A stretch of 48,472 bases of DNA, from assembly GCA_004525685.1 (NCBI GenBank), contig SPBW01000001.1:1-48472 (forward strand), written 5' to 3'. Source of the DNA: Candidatus Atribacteria bacterium. Its GTDB lineage: Bacteria; Bipolaricaulota; Bipolaricaulia; UBA7950; UBA9294. Below, in pieces: positions 32,600 through 41,965 of the stretch. Position numbers and translations under genes: made by a program. The notes under the pieces were generated by a model. It was not told where the DNA came from and ran no database searches. It was given only the letters and a program-made list of their open reading frames with translations. Every line of letters begins with the position of its first letter. Position 1 is the first letter of the stretch.

Positions 32600-33878
32600 C
32601 CACTCCTTCCAGCACTGTGCCCATTCTGCCGGTCAGGCGAACAGGGAGTATAGAGCCAATCCGAATTTGTCGGTCTGAGGAAAATTCCACGTAAAGGTAG
32701 TCGTGCGTGTAGCCGCGCCAAAGATGACCAAGACCCTCTTCGACAAGGACATGTTGTGTCGAACCGATACGGTTGTCAAGTGATCTCCCAAGGGCCATCT
32801 GCCAATGGGATAGGAGGGCCTCTGATCGATGGCGTTTCACTTCTGATGAGACTTGGCTGGGGAAGCCGGCGGCCAGCGTTCCCCGACGAGGTGAATACCG
32901 AAAGACATGAAGATTGGTGAAGCCGACGGTCTCCACAATCTGACACGTACGACCAAATGCCTCTTCATCTTCATCGGGAAATCCGACGATGATGTCCGTT
33001 CCAAACGTTGCATGGGGAATGCGAGTTCGAACACGTGCGATGGTATCGAGATAGGCTGGCGCGTCGTAGCCTCGCTTCATGGCCGCAAGCACGCGGCTGT
33101 CGCCGCTCTGCAGCGGAATGTGGAAATGCGGACTGATGACCTCGCGAGCCTCGCACACAGAAACGAGATCGTCGGTTACTCCCGACGGATTGATGGATGC
33201 CAGCCGAAGACGAAGAAGGCCATCCAGTGAAGAGACCTCGTTCAGTACATCACTCAAGTGGCCCCGCGGTGGGGCATATTGCGCAAGATCAATACCTGTG
33301 AGCACGATCTCTGGATAGCCCGCAGCCACGAGTCTCGTAGCCTCGTCGACGACGGCTTCAATGGGTTTGGAGCGAGGTGCCCCGCGAACTTGAGTGGTCC
33401 GACAATATGTGCAGGCGCGCCCACAGCCGTCCTGGATCTTGAGAAAGGCGCGGATTCTTGCACTCGGCCCCGGACTTCGCTCTTTGGACAGGGGCCCCGC
33501 GGGCATGGGAGAGAGCGCGCCACATGCACCAGTCAGCGCCTGTTCCACGACCTGGTCAATTCGTGGCTTCCAGCTGTTGCCTGCCAGGAGATCTGCATCT
33601 GGAAACTGTGTTGTCCCCTGCTCGACGGCATCAGCCAGGCAGCCAATGACGGCAATGCGGGCCTTCGGATACAGGCGGCGCACTCGCCGTGCTGCTTGCC
33701 GTGCCTTGCGTTCGGCAAGGGCAGTGACAGTACAGGCGTTGAGAATGACGACGTCGGGGTCTTCGTCTGTTAGCTCAAAGGTCGATGTGAGATGGCTTCG
33801 CATCACGTCCGAATCATATTGGTTGACACGACATCCAAACGTCTGGATGGACACGCGAATGCGAGAAGAATCACTCAT
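32574..33878 (-). CDS. mtaB: tRNA (N6-threonylcarbamoyladenosine37-C2)-methylthiotransferase MtaB
   Basis: Radical SAM methylthiotransferase that adds a methylthio group to t6A37 in tRNA. The N-terminal UPF0004 domain has its three cluster cysteines (C16 in TFGCRVNQ, C49 in LNACTVT, C80 in VIGCLAD), the radical SAM CxxxCxxC is C152, C156, C159 in GCGRACTYCR, and a C-terminal TRAM-like region follows. The 434 residues fit MtaB rather than MiaB. It acts after TsaB/TsaD, and tsaB is also in this window. The ATG at 33878 overlaps the AMMECR1 gene by 8 nt; a longer start is unsupported. Confidence 0.93.
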   Translation of the reverse strand: MSDSSRIRVSIQTFGCRVNQYDSDVMRSHLTSTFELTDEDPDVVILNACTVTALAERKARQAARRVRRLYPKARIAVIGCLADAVEQGTTQFPDADLLAGNSWKPRIDQVVEQALTGACGALSPMPAGPLSKERSPGPSARIRAFLKIQDGCGRACTYCRTTQVRGAPRSKPIEAVVDEATRLVAAGYPEIVLTGIDLAQYAPPRGHLSDVLNEVSSLDGLLRLRLASINPSGVTDDLVSVCEAREVISPHFHIPLQSGDSRVLAAMKRGYDAPAYLDTIARVRTRIPHATFGTDIIVGFPDEDEEAFGRTCQIVETVGFTNLHVFRYSPRRGTLAAGFPSQVSSEVKRHRSEALLSHWQMALGRSLDNRIGSTQHVLVEEGLGHLWRGYTHDYLYVEFSSDRQIRIGSILPVRLTGRMGTVLEGVDDHRIDAR

Positions 33879-34401
33879 GCCGTTTGACCATGAATCGCGA
33901 CAAGCTGACCTGCTGATCGGCGCGGATTCCTGCTTTGCGCTTGGCAATGTCGATCTGCTCAGCCACAGTCTCTACGCCTTCCAGATCGGGCAACAGCAAT
34001 CCTCGACGCCAGCCATGCTGGACGACTACCCCGTAGACAGAAGGATCAAGCTGGCTCTCTTCGCAGGGCTCAGGTAGCGTCAGGATATCGACGGAGATTG
34101 CCAGATCGGCCAGCTCTGACGCATCGATAGGCGGGAAACGTGGATCTTGCGATGCAGATTGAATGGCATTGGCGATGATCTCATGAGCAAGAGATGCTTG
34201 GCTGGGGAGAAAGGTCCCCATGCATCCTCGAAGTTGCCCGTGCTTCTTGATGGAGACGAAGACGCCTGCCCGCGGCTTCATGATTTCAGGAAGGGGATCA
34301 GGAGCATCCAGGGTTCGTCCCGATGTCACGAACCCATGTACCGCCTCGTGAGCTAGATCAACAAGAGGGCTCGCGCCTCTGGACTTAGACATTCGACTCA
34401 T
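33871..34401 (-). CDS. AMMECR1 domain protein (AmmeMemoRadiSam system protein A-like)
   Basis: A 176-residue AMMECR1-fold protein with the hallmark LRGCMGTF (near 57-64), VFVSIKK before it and a GLLLPDLEGV segment near 135. In many organisms it is encoded with a MEMO1-like protein and a radical SAM protein; here the partner radical SAM gene is mtaB and no MEMO gene is present. The start at 34401 is supported by a promoter whose -10 box lies 9 nt upstream and by the absence of an SD; an ATG three codons downstream is possible. Confidence 0.85.
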   Translation of the reverse strand: MSRMSKSRGASPLVDLAHEAVHGFVTSGRTLDAPDPLPEIMKPRAGVFVSIKKHGQLRGCMGTFLPSQASLAHEIIANAIQSASQDPRFPPIDASELADLAISVDILTLPEPCEESQLDPSVYGVVVQHGWRRGLLLPDLEGVETVAEQIDIAKRKAGIRADQQVSLSRFMVKRHE

Positions 34402-34410
34402 GGTGAGCAA

Positions 34411-34438
34411 AGGATACTCATGCGCCTTGGTCCGTCAA
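34411..34438 (-). promoter_or_regulatory. Promoter of the AMMECR1-mtaB-phoH unit, nearly leaderless
   Basis: Minus-strand TTGACG (34433-34438), 16-nt spacer, TATCCT (34411-34416), 9 nt before the ATG. Confidence 0.6.
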
Positions 34439-34472
34439 TGCGCAGGGATTACGCAAAGGACCTGTGATGTTG

Positions 34473-34501
34473 TTGACATTCTTCGACGCCTGTGATAGCG
34501 T
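34473..34501 (+). promoter_or_regulatory. Promoter of the LCP-rsfS unit
   Basis: Consensus TTGACA (34473-34478), 17-nt spacer, TAGCGT (34496-34501). The predicted start near 34508 precedes a G-rich ribosome-binding site. Confidence 0.5.
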
Positions 34502-34515
34502 CGGACGTAGGGGGG

Positions 34516-35691
34516 ATGATGAGGGGAAACAAGGTCCGAAAACAGGTTCTCGTCTATGCGGGTGTTGCACTGGTTCTGGCGGCGGCAATTGCCACGTGGT
34601 TCGTGCTGTCGCAACGAGGCACTGATCAGCTCTTCGGGCAAGGGGAGCGAGCCAACATACTTCTGATAGGGCACGATGTCGTCCAGGGCATTGACTCCTT
34701 GACTCTTCTTAGCTTCTCTGCGAGCGACGCCGTGTTGTTCTCATTCCCGATCGATGTGCGATTGCGGGACACTGCGGGTGATTTTGCGCCAGCAGCTGAG
34801 CTGATGTTGTCTGCGGGGGCGGGTGAAGCCGCCGAGGCCATCGGAGCGCTTATCGGAGTGGATATCCCGTTTTACGTCTCGTTTGAACGAAATCACCTTG
34901 AAACATGGGTTGAGGCATTGGGCGGAATCGAGGTTGCGCTGAGCGCCTCAGCGATCTATTTGGACTCGATGGCCGATCCAGCCATCAGAATAGAGTTGCG
35001 TCCTGGCGAACACTTACTTGATGGCGTGGGCGCGGTCGCATTTGCCACCTCTGTATCAGAGAATGGGGACATCGGACGGCTAACCCGTCAACAAGTCCTC
35101 TTCCGCAGTCTCATCCATCAAGGTATCGCCGCATTGGGCCTGCGCTCGGTGCGAACCGCAGTTCGCGACATCTCGCCTCCGCTCGAAACCAATCTCTCGA
35201 AAGCCGCTCTCTTGCAGGCAGTCGGAGTCCTGCATGAGATCCCCGCAGCGAGCTTGCGAGCGGATCACTTGGTGGGAGAGATTGTGGAGATTGACGGCGT
35301 GACATACACTCAGCCCAATGTGGTGGAAACAGAACGTCTCGTCGCGGCTCTGTTGAAGGGACTCGAACTACTCACCCCCGGAGACGTGAAGATCATGGTG
35401 TTCAATGGGAATGGCATCCGCTCCATGGCGGCCACTACAGCTGACTACCTGCGCGCACGAGGTTTTCAGGTAACAGGCATCGCCAATGCCGACACGTTTG
35501 AGTATGATACGAGCTACGTCATCGTGCTCTCTGACGAATCGAAGGCATGGGTGCTGCGAGACGCGCTTCTAAGCGATGTGCGGATTGTCTTCCCAGATAC
35601 ATTCTCGTCTCACTACGAGGCGCTACGAGATTCCATTCCCGCGGGGACGGATATTGCGCTCATCGCGGGAGCAGGATTGGAGATTGAGTGA
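34516..35691 (+). CDS. LytR-CpsA-Psr (LCP) family protein with LytR_C domain
   Basis: A 391-residue membrane-anchored protein with a hydrophobic helix (about 13-34), an LCP domain (about 45-250) and a C-terminal LytR_C domain (about 290-385, VFNGNGIRSMAATTADYLRARGF). LCP proteins transfer glycopolymers from lipid carriers to the cell wall. The segment usually reading RSDT is here GIDSLTLLSF, and the conserved arginines survive in GDIGRLTRQQ. The start is one of two adjacent ATGs (34516, 34519) after AGGGGGG. It overlaps rsfS by 4 nt. Confidence 0.85.
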   Translation: MMRGNKVRKQVLVYAGVALVLAAAIATWFVLSQRGTDQLFGQGERANILLIGHDVVQGIDSLTLLSFSASDAVLFSFPIDVRLRDTAGDFAPAAELMLSAGAGEAAEAIGALIGVDIPFYVSFERNHLETWVEALGGIEVALSASAIYLDSMADPAIRIELRPGEHLLDGVGAVAFATSVSENGDIGRLTRQQVLFRSLIHQGIAALGLRSVRTAVRDISPPLETNLSKAALLQAVGVLHEIPAASLRADHLVGEIVEIDGVTYTQPNVVETERLVAALLKGLELLTPGDVKIMVFNGNGIRSMAATTADYLRARGFQVTGIANADTFEYDTSYVIVLSDESKAWVLRDALLSDVRIVFPDTFSSHYEALRDSIPAGTDIALIAGAGLEIE

Positions 35692-36029
35692 ACGAAGAAA
35701 CAGCATTGGTTCGCAAGGCGATTGAGATTCTAGAGGACAGAAAAGGCGAGAACGTCGTCGTTATCGACCTGTCTGATGTGTCGATTCCGACGAGCTATTT
35801 TGTCATTGGCGAGGCTGACAACTCTGTGCACATGAAGGCCATTGCCTCGCATTTCATGAAGAGCTTTCCCATCAAAACGCGAGGTCGCGAAGGATTGGGC
35901 GAGCGACGATGGGTGGTCATGGACTATGGCGACATCATTGTGCATATCTTCCACAAGGATGCGCGTGCGTTCTATGACCTTGAGTCCCTGTGGGCCGATC
36001 ACATCGTGTCACGAGACGCGCTTCCTTGA
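35688..36029 (+). CDS. rsfS: Ribosomal silencing factor RsfS
   Basis: A 113-residue protein that binds uL14 and blocks subunit joining when nutrients are low. The conserved core is seen in IDLSDVSIPTSYFVIG, the GERRWVVMDYGDIIVHIFH region and AFYDLESLW. It starts at a GTG overlapping the LCP stop. The LCP-rsfS order is common in many bacteria. Confidence 0.95.
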   Translation: MNEETALVRKAIEILEDRKGENVVVIDLSDVSIPTSYFVIGEADNSVHMKAIASHFMKSFPIKTRGREGLGERRWVVMDYGDIIVHIFHKDARAFYDLESLWADHIVSRDALP

Positions 36030-36061
36030 AGAGCGCAAACACGTAGGGCAGAAACCTCATT

Positions 36062-38989
36062 CTACGACGTGTGGTCAGGACAAATAGTTGCATAGGCACA
36101 GTATTGGCATGCGCGATACGTAGGCTCTCCTGGGAAATCTCCTCGTCGTATGCCCGCAGCAGCCGATGCAATGTCTGCCCGGGCACTCTCTAGCATCTTC
36201 TGTGAAGGCTCGGCTCTCCCCACAATGACTTCGGGGGTCAAGAAGCGCAGTTCCAACATCTTGGGTGCTTTGCCGAACAGCGTCTGATACGCCAAGGCAT
36301 AGATGGCAAGCTGCAGGCTCCCCTTGGCACGGCGATCGGCCTCATCTTCTGTCTGCACATCTGAGGTCTTGTAATCGATGATCGTGCCTTCGCTATCCAC
36401 GATGTCGATCCGATCGAAGATGCCCACCAATCGAACATCATCCATCGCCAGCGAGAAGCGCTTCTCCACATAAGTGGGAACAGATGGTGAGGCTGTTTCC
36501 GCTGCGTGAAACGCCCTGAGCGCCCTTAGTCCTTGTTGAAGGCGCAACTCCTCGTGCTCGCGAGTAAGGAAGCCCTCTGCTTGCCAGGCCTTCTTGAATG
36601 CGTCATGTAGCTCACTGACGGGCGTATCGCGATTCGTCATCCGATTGAGATGGAAGAGGCGAATGGCTTGGTGAATGGCGTTGCCGTAGATGACGGCATG
36701 GTGCTGTCGGATGGGCACGCGCAGGATGTGGATGTACTTATACTTCTTCGGGCAGGTGAGGAAGTCGTCAATCTTTCGATGACTGAGCGTGAGGATCTCC
36801 TCGCCCTGAGGGAATAGAACAAGTTCCTGTTGCTTGGGGGACTCTGCCTCATCTGATCTCCCGCGTCTTGAGAGTCGGAGCAGCGGCGCCCGCCGCTGTG
36901 GCCGTACTTGTGATGCATCGACATCAAGGGCTTCGGAAATGAACAACGAGGGCTTGCGAATGCGCTTGCCTCCGTAATCCTGTCCGCTAGAGAAGACGAC
37001 ATCTTCCTTGGCTCGGGTCATGCCCACGTAGAACAGCCGCCGCTCCTCTTGGCGATGAAAGTCCGAGTCCGACACGATGTCCTTGACCAGACCGCCTGGC
37101 AGGGGAATCGGATCGGCACGGTTGTTCGATGGGAATCGGCCCGACACAAGCCCCACCATGAACACGATGGGGAATTCCAGTCCCTTGGCTTGGTGAATGG
37201 TCAGCACGCTGACGGCATCATCATCCCATTGAGCGTCTCCCACAGGGGGGTTGTCTCCTGCCTCGATGAGATCATCGAGATAGTCGATGAACCATGCGAC
37301 GCGATCGTAGCGCGCCACGCGCGAGAATCGTTCGATGATGGAGAACAGCCTTGCCAGATTCTGAACACGCTGATTATCTGCGGGAACCGGCGAATTGGAC
37401 AACCGTTCGATCGTGCCCGTCTGTGTCGAAAGATACTGGAACAACAACTCGCCTGTTCGTTCCTTTGTCGACAAGGGCAACAACACGTCAAGGTCTTCGA
37501 GTAATCGTGCAATGCGCTCCAAAGCATCAGGCGAAACATCGAGGAACCCAGCATTGTTGGAGAGAATGCGCAAGATCTGCAACAGCGACTTGTTCTGCCT
37601 TTGGGCATGGGCTGTCGCCAAGGCAAGGCTCTCAGCAGGCACTTCATACGGCTCTGAACTAGCCAAGTAATGAAGTGACAGCGTGTCTCGAGGATCGGCC
37701 AGAACGCGCAGTAAGGCAATCGCCGATCGGATTTCTTCTTGGTCATACAAGCCTCGGCTGCCTGAGAAACGCCAGGGAACGCGAGCCAAGTTGAGCGCCC
37801 TTAAAAAGGCGTCTGCCTGAGCATTGCCTCGAACGAGGATAGCGAAATCGGAATAGGGTCGGCTCTCGTCAGCATGTCGTGTAACAACGGCGTCTGCCAC
37901 GAAATCACATTCATCTTCCAGCGATTCGAAGTGATGATGCGACGGCGCATGCCCCTTGTCGGAATTCGAATGCAGGCGCTTGGTGATCTGCGCTCGAACC
38001 TCTAACCGATCCGGGTTGTTGTTCTGAATGAGGCGGTAGGCCGAATCAAGAATCGCCTGGGTCGATCGGTAGTTCTCATCAAGCACGATGAGCTTTGCGT
38101 CGGGGAATGACTCCTGAAACCCGAGGATGTTGCTGATGGCAGCACCACGGAACTTGTAGATTGACTGATCATCGTCGCCACATACTGTGAGATTGCGGTG
38201 ACTGGCCAGAAGCTTTAGAAGTTCCGACTGCGCGTAGTTCGTGTCCTGGAACTCGTCGACGAGGATGTAACGGAACCGGCGGCGGTAGCGCTCGAGAACT
38301 GTTGGATGCTCTCGGAATAGGCGAAGTGTCAGGGTGATCTGATCGCCAAAATCGACGAATCCGGCCTCAGCAAGAAGCGTCTGATACGTAGCGTAGGTTG
38401 CTGCCAATTCCTTCTGTTGCGCGGCTTCTTCAAGAAAGAGTGCGTAGTCCTCGTCATTCTCCCTTCCCTTGAGATCTCTTTCTAGCTCTTGCGCGAAGGC
38501 GGCGTAGTCTGCGGGCGACACATCTTCATCCTTGGCGCGCGAGAACAAGGACAGAAGCGAGCGCAGATGACGCATCGGATTGCCCAATGGCCTGAATCGC
38601 TCCAACGGGAGATCGAACAACCGCTCCTTCAAGAAAATGGCCTGCTCGGCCTCGGTCAGAATCCGAAAGGATGGAGACAGGCCCAGCAAGATGGCGTTCT
38701 CACGCAGTACACGATCACAGAATGCGTGAAACGTTCCAATCTGTGCTTCGACATAGCCATAGGGGACGAGCAAGTCGACGCGTTCTTCCATCTCTGCGGC
38801 CGCCTTCTCAGTGAAGGTGAGTGCGAGGATCTCTGCCGGGCGAGCCAGTTTCTCGGCAATCAGCCACGCAATGCGTCGCGTAATGGCGGTGGTCTTTCCT
38901 GTGCCAACGCCAGCGACGATCAGCAAAGGGCCGTCGCCATGTGTGACCGCCTCGCGTTGAGCTGGGTTGAGATCTGCTAGGAGTTCCAT
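36062..38989 (-). CDS. UvrD/PcrA-type helicase with C-terminal Fe-S PD-(D/E)XK nuclease
   Basis: A 975-residue single-chain helicase-nuclease. Walker A AGVGTGKT (26-33), motif Ia TFTEKAAAEM, motif II VDEFQDT, motif III GDDDQSIYKFRGA, motif IV LDENYRST, motif V TIHQAKGLEFP and motif VI FYVGMTRAKED are all present. The C-terminal third is a RecB-like nuclease with a predicted IDYKTSD catalytic core and the Fe-S-binding pattern of one cysteine in TCPKKY plus CxxCxxxxxC at the very end. It resembles AddB/AdnB-type end-processing nucleases, suggesting a double-strand-break repair or restriction-type role. The ATG at 38989 has a -10 box 7 nt upstream and no SD. Confidence 0.92.
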   Translation of the reverse strand: MELLADLNPAQREAVTHGDGPLLIVAGVGTGKTTAITRRIAWLIAEKLARPAEILALTFTEKAAAEMEERVDLLVPYGYVEAQIGTFHAFCDRVLRENAILLGLSPSFRILTEAEQAIFLKERLFDLPLERFRPLGNPMRHLRSLLSLFSRAKDEDVSPADYAAFAQELERDLKGRENDEDYALFLEEAAQQKELAATYATYQTLLAEAGFVDFGDQITLTLRLFREHPTVLERYRRRFRYILVDEFQDTNYAQSELLKLLASHRNLTVCGDDDQSIYKFRGAAISNILGFQESFPDAKLIVLDENYRSTQAILDSAYRLIQNNNPDRLEVRAQITKRLHSNSDKGHAPSHHHFESLEDECDFVADAVVTRHADESRPYSDFAILVRGNAQADAFLRALNLARVPWRFSGSRGLYDQEEIRSAIALLRVLADPRDTLSLHYLASSEPYEVPAESLALATAHAQRQNKSLLQILRILSNNAGFLDVSPDALERIARLLEDLDVLLPLSTKERTGELLFQYLSTQTGTIERLSNSPVPADNQRVQNLARLFSIIERFSRVARYDRVAWFIDYLDDLIEAGDNPPVGDAQWDDDAVSVLTIHQAKGLEFPIVFMVGLVSGRFPSNNRADPIPLPGGLVKDIVSDSDFHRQEERRLFYVGMTRAKEDVVFSSGQDYGGKRIRKPSLFISEALDVDASQVRPQRRAPLLRLSRRGRSDEAESPKQQELVLFPQGEEILTLSHRKIDDFLTCPKKYKYIHILRVPIRQHHAVIYGNAIHQAIRLFHLNRMTNRDTPVSELHDAFKKAWQAEGFLTREHEELRLQQGLRALRAFHAAETASPSVPTYVEKRFSLAMDDVRLVGIFDRIDIVDSEGTIIDYKTSDVQTEDEADRRAKGSLQLAIYALAYQTLFGKAPKMLELRFLTPEVIVGRAEPSQKMLESARADIASAAAGIRRGDFPGEPTYRACQYCAYATICPDHTS

Positions 38990-38996
38990 AGGAATG

Positions 38997-39026
38997 AGTA
39001 TAGTGGCAGACGAAACAGGGACGCAA
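38997..39026 (-). promoter_or_regulatory. Promoter of the helicase-nuclease gene, predicted leaderless
   Basis: Minus-strand TTGCGT (39021-39026), 18-nt spacer, TATACT (38997-39002), 7 nt before the ATG. Confidence 0.7.
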
Positions 39027-39115
39027 CGGGGATCTGCTCGCAAGGGATGCAGCCCTTGATTCTTCCATGCTTGAGTTGGCAGAGGGGAGGTGAGCAGACC
39101 CTGTGAAGATGTAGC

Positions 39116-39301
39116 CTACTCCTGTGGAACGAGCAGCCACAACAGAAGATAGACCCAGATTCCAGCACTGCCGCAGAGAGCGAACGCGACGAATAGGACA
39201 CGAACCAGGAGCGGATCGATATTGAAGTGTGTAGCCAATCCTCCGCTCACGCCTGCGACTTTGCGATCGGTCCTGCTGCGTCTGAGTTGTGGCGTACTCA
39301 C
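39116..39301 (-). CDS. PspC domain small membrane protein
   Basis: A 61-residue PspC-domain protein: RKVAGVSGGLATHFNIDPLLVRVLFV near 14-39 then a hydrophobic helix ending LLLWLLVPQE. PspC domains sense membrane stress in phage-shock systems; no PspA or PspF is nearby. The GTG start lies 1 nt after the MscS stop, with GGGGTG upstream. Confidence 0.9.
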   Translation of the reverse strand: MSTPQLRRSRTDRKVAGVSGGLATHFNIDPLLVRVLFVAFALCGSAGIWVYLLLWLLVPQE

Positions 39302-39302
39302 G

Positions 39303-40235
39303 CTACACCCCTTCTGGCGGCTGCTTGTCTGGCACGCTCTTGCCTTCCTCAGGCTCGCGGAAGATGCGCGACGTCTTGTAGGCGAAGTCGATCGAGCGTT
39401 CGGCTGCAAAGGCTTCGAGAACCTCCTCACAGACGGCCTGCGAGGTCTTGCGGCGGGATCGCGCTTCGCAAATGTAACGTAGCGTCAATTCGATGCCATC
39501 AGAAACGATGCGCGTGTAGACGACGGGGCGAACATTGGCAGAGCGGATGAGAAACTTGCGAGACGCCTCCTGAATGAAGCGAGAGGCTTCTTCTGTTACG
39601 GATTCGACGCGCTTGAGCAGAATGTTCTCAAGCAGCTGTTTGGCACGATGCCAATCGGATTCAAAGGTGACAGTGATGGGAATCTCACTCCATACGTAGT
39701 TGAATCCCTGCGTGATGTTAATCACGGGTTCCACAAAGACTTTGCCATTGGGGATGTGGACGATCCTGCCGGTTATCTGCTCTCCCTCTTCTGGCGTTGA
39801 TACCTCCAGAACGGAGAATGTCGAGACACCGATGTCAATGACATCGCCTGCCATCGGGCCAATCTGGATTCGGTCACCCACAGCAAACGGGCGCCTCCAT
39901 CCAACGAAGATCCAACCAAACCAGTTGACAATGGGGTCGCGCAAAGCGACTGCCAACCCGGCAGATAGGAGTCCCAAATACGTGACAAGTGATTGGATGC
40001 CTTCCAGCCACACCCGGCCGACGAGAATGATCCCGACGGCTGTGAGAGAGTAGGTTCCTATCTTTCTCCAGCGGTAGCGGGAGCGCGGCTCATCTGTCCT
40101 GCGGTAGACGACGGCGATGAAAGCCCAGCGAAGAAGTGATAACACGACGATGATCGCCATGGTGACCAACAACTTGATGATCGACGTCGATCCCATGCCC
40201 GTAACATCGCCAAGCCAGTTGATCAATTCCTGCAT
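39303..40235 (-). CDS. MscS-type small-conductance mechanosensitive channel
   Basis: A 310-residue channel with about three hydrophobic helices (near 12-37, 50-70, 75-100) leading into the pore-lining helix, then the beta domain with GRRPFAVGDRIQIG (near 117-130) and a long C-terminal cage domain. It should release solutes during hypo-osmotic shock. The ATG follows GAGAGGGA. The PspC gene follows 1 nt later, which suggests a membrane-stress pair. Confidence 0.92.
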   Translation of the reverse strand: MQELINWLGDVTGMGSTSIIKLLVTMAIIVVLSLLRWAFIAVVYRRTDEPRSRYRWRKIGTYSLTAVGIILVGRVWLEGIQSLVTYLGLLSAGLAVALRDPIVNWFGWIFVGWRRPFAVGDRIQIGPMAGDVIDIGVSTFSVLEVSTPEEGEQITGRIVHIPNGKVFVEPVINITQGFNYVWSEIPITVTFESDWHRAKQLLENILLKRVESVTEEASRFIQEASRKFLIRSANVRPVVYTRIVSDGIELTLRYICEARSRRKTSQAVCEEVLEAFAAERSIDFAYKTSRIFREPEEGKSVPDKQPPEGV

Positions 40236-40357
40236 TCCCTCTCCGATGGTTCGCAGATGCCCAACGATATCGCATTCGAGATGAATAGACTACTCGCGCT
40301 CGAATCGTGCCTCTGCGGCGCAATGTGCCGGTATCGGGAGATGACGCCATGTATCAG

Positions 40358-40381
40358 GCGCGCGATGGCAGGCATGCGCGC
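40358..40381. other. Stable hairpin in the MscS/antiporter intergenic region
   Basis: GCGCGC plus ATG (40358-40367) pairs with CAT plus GCGCGC (40373-40381), one bulged G. It lies upstream of the antiporter promoter and of the MscS start. A protein-binding palindrome or hairpin is possible. Confidence 0.4.
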
Positions 40382-40405
40382 GGGGTTGCCTGGCTCAATC
40401 TCGGT

Positions 40406-40434
40406 TTGCCAAAACCACGAGGCAGACGTATCCT
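40406..40434 (+). promoter_or_regulatory. Promoter of the antiporter gene
   Basis: TTGCCA (40406-40411), 17-nt spacer, TATCCT (40429-40434). Transcription near 40441 leaves a 47-nt leader and rules out any start codon further upstream. Confidence 0.6.
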
Positions 40435-40487
40435 TCAGCATTTCTCTAGACGCGACTCGTCTTCATGAGAACAAGAAGGTGGAGTAC

Positions 40488-41708
40488 GTGAACGGGATTC
40501 TAGCAACTGGGTTAACCATCATGATGGGCTACGTCTTGGGAGAACTGGTCCGAAAGATCGGCCTTCCAAGAGTCAGCGGATACATCGTCGCCGGTTTGTT
40601 GCTGAACCCGAAGATCACGGGATTTGTCGACTCGGGATTTGTCAAGGACATGGGGATTGCTACTGATTTCTCGCTGGCCATTCTTACCTTTGCCATCGGC
40701 GGAACGCTCGCTCTTTCTTCTTTGCGGGACCTGGGCAAGAAGATCTTGTTCATCGCCTTGGGTGAAGCGCAACTGTCTGCATTGCTCGTCATGGCTGGAT
40801 GTCTTGCCACGTTGCCTTTCTTGCTTCCCGGAGTCAATGGTTTCTGGACCGTGATTGCGCCACTGGCCATCCTGCTTGGAGCGCTTGCATCCCCCACGGA
40901 TCCGTCTGCCACGCTGGCTGTTGTGCGGCAATACAAAGCCAAGGGCATGGTTACCTTCAGCATCATGGCCTCTGCCGCCCTGGATGACGCGCTGGGTATC
41001 CTCAACTATAGCCTCGCCGTTGTCGTTGCCATGGTTCTGGTGACCCATCATTTGGGAGGCATCGGGACGATCCTTGAGCCGCTGATTTCCATTGGCGGCG
41101 CGGTCGCGCTGGGGGCCGCGGCAGGATTAGCATTTCGATACGCGCCCACGTGGTTGCGAGGCGAGAATGATGGGCTTCAGCTTGCCCTTCTGCTAGGGCT
41201 CTTGGGCGTTTGCTATGGTGTGTCGTCAAAGCTCAATCTGGATCAGCTGCTCGCTACCATGGTCATGGGCATAACGATCGTCAACACGTCTCGACATCAG
41301 GAACGTCATCACATCTTCCATCTGCTCGAGGAATCGATTGAGCCCATCGTGTTCATTGTGTTCTTCACGATCAGTGGCATGCTTCTTGACGTCGCTGTCC
41401 TCATTCAGTACTTGCCTGTTGTCCTCGTGTTCGTATTCTTCCGATCTGTCGGCAAGCTCGCTGGCGCGAATCTTGGAGCTCGATTGGGTAAAGCATCCCC
41501 CAATGTTCGAAAGTACACGGGATGGGGACTCATCCCTCAAGGAGGAATCGTCATCGGCCTGGCGCTTCTTCTGCAGGACGTGCCGGCCCTTGCCTCTATC
41601 AGTCACATTCTGCTCAATGTCATCATCGGCGCCACCGTCATTCACGAGCTAATTGGCCCTCTCACGGCCAAAATGGCCATCATGAAGTCCGGCGAAGCGC
41701 AGCGGTAG
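40488..41708 (+). CDS. Cation/proton antiporter (CPA family)
   Basis: A 406-residue membrane protein with about 12 hydrophobic segments and the Na+/H+ exchanger fold features: RVSGYIVAGLLLNP in segment 2, ALASPTDPSATLAVVRQY in the unwound segment and SAALDDALGILNY with two adjacent aspartates as likely ion sites. It should exchange Na+ or K+ for protons. I chose the GTG at 40488 (after AGGTGGAG), since the longer frame begins with a Cys-rich non-homologous stretch that precedes the promoter. It diverges from the mechanosensitive channel gene. Confidence 0.88.
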   Translation: MNGILATGLTIMMGYVLGELVRKIGLPRVSGYIVAGLLLNPKITGFVDSGFVKDMGIATDFSLAILTFAIGGTLALSSLRDLGKKILFIALGEAQLSALLVMAGCLATLPFLLPGVNGFWTVIAPLAILLGALASPTDPSATLAVVRQYKAKGMVTFSIMASAALDDALGILNYSLAVVVAMVLVTHHLGGIGTILEPLISIGGAVALGAAAGLAFRYAPTWLRGENDGLQLALLLGLLGVCYGVSSKLNLDQLLATMVMGITIVNTSRHQERHHIFHLLEESIEPIVFIVFFTISGMLLDVAVLIQYLPVVLVFVFFRSVGKLAGANLGARLGKASPNVRKYTGWGLIPQGGIVIGLALLLQDVPALASISHILLNVIIGATVIHELIGPLTAKMAIMKSGEAQR

Positions 41709-41782
41709 CCTCAAGTACTTGCGTGTTCGACTCTCCCGCCACCCTTGAAGAAATGATTGTCTTGCACGGATTACGTGCGATC

Positions 41783-41799
41783 CCCTCTTGAGAAGAGGG
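41783..41799. other. Short palindrome after the antiporter gene
   Basis: A 7-bp stem CCCTCTT/AAGAGGG with a GAG loop and no U tract. The rest of 41709-41965 shows no gene. Confidence 0.3.
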
Positions 41800-41965
41800 C
41801 TGGCTTCGTGCGGCACCCGGGCTCTTCTTGGCTGGCACAGAATCACCGATAGCGCCAAGGGGAGGACGCAGGGATCCTGTGATAAGGAGATGCGCCACGC
41901 AGTCAACGCAACTGCGCGGCGCTACACGAGGCTCTTGCTTGGAGGTTGGCAAGATGGCGTCGAGC

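Noticed and set aside
40257..40487. Longer N-terminus of the antiporter
   Set aside because: It lies upstream of a good promoter and encodes a Cys-rich stretch unlike the family; the hydrophobic protein begins at 40488.
41709..41750. tRNA-like 3' half after the antiporter gene
   Set aside because: A TTCGA core is present but the flanking bases do not pair as a T stem and no acceptor or anticodon arm is found.
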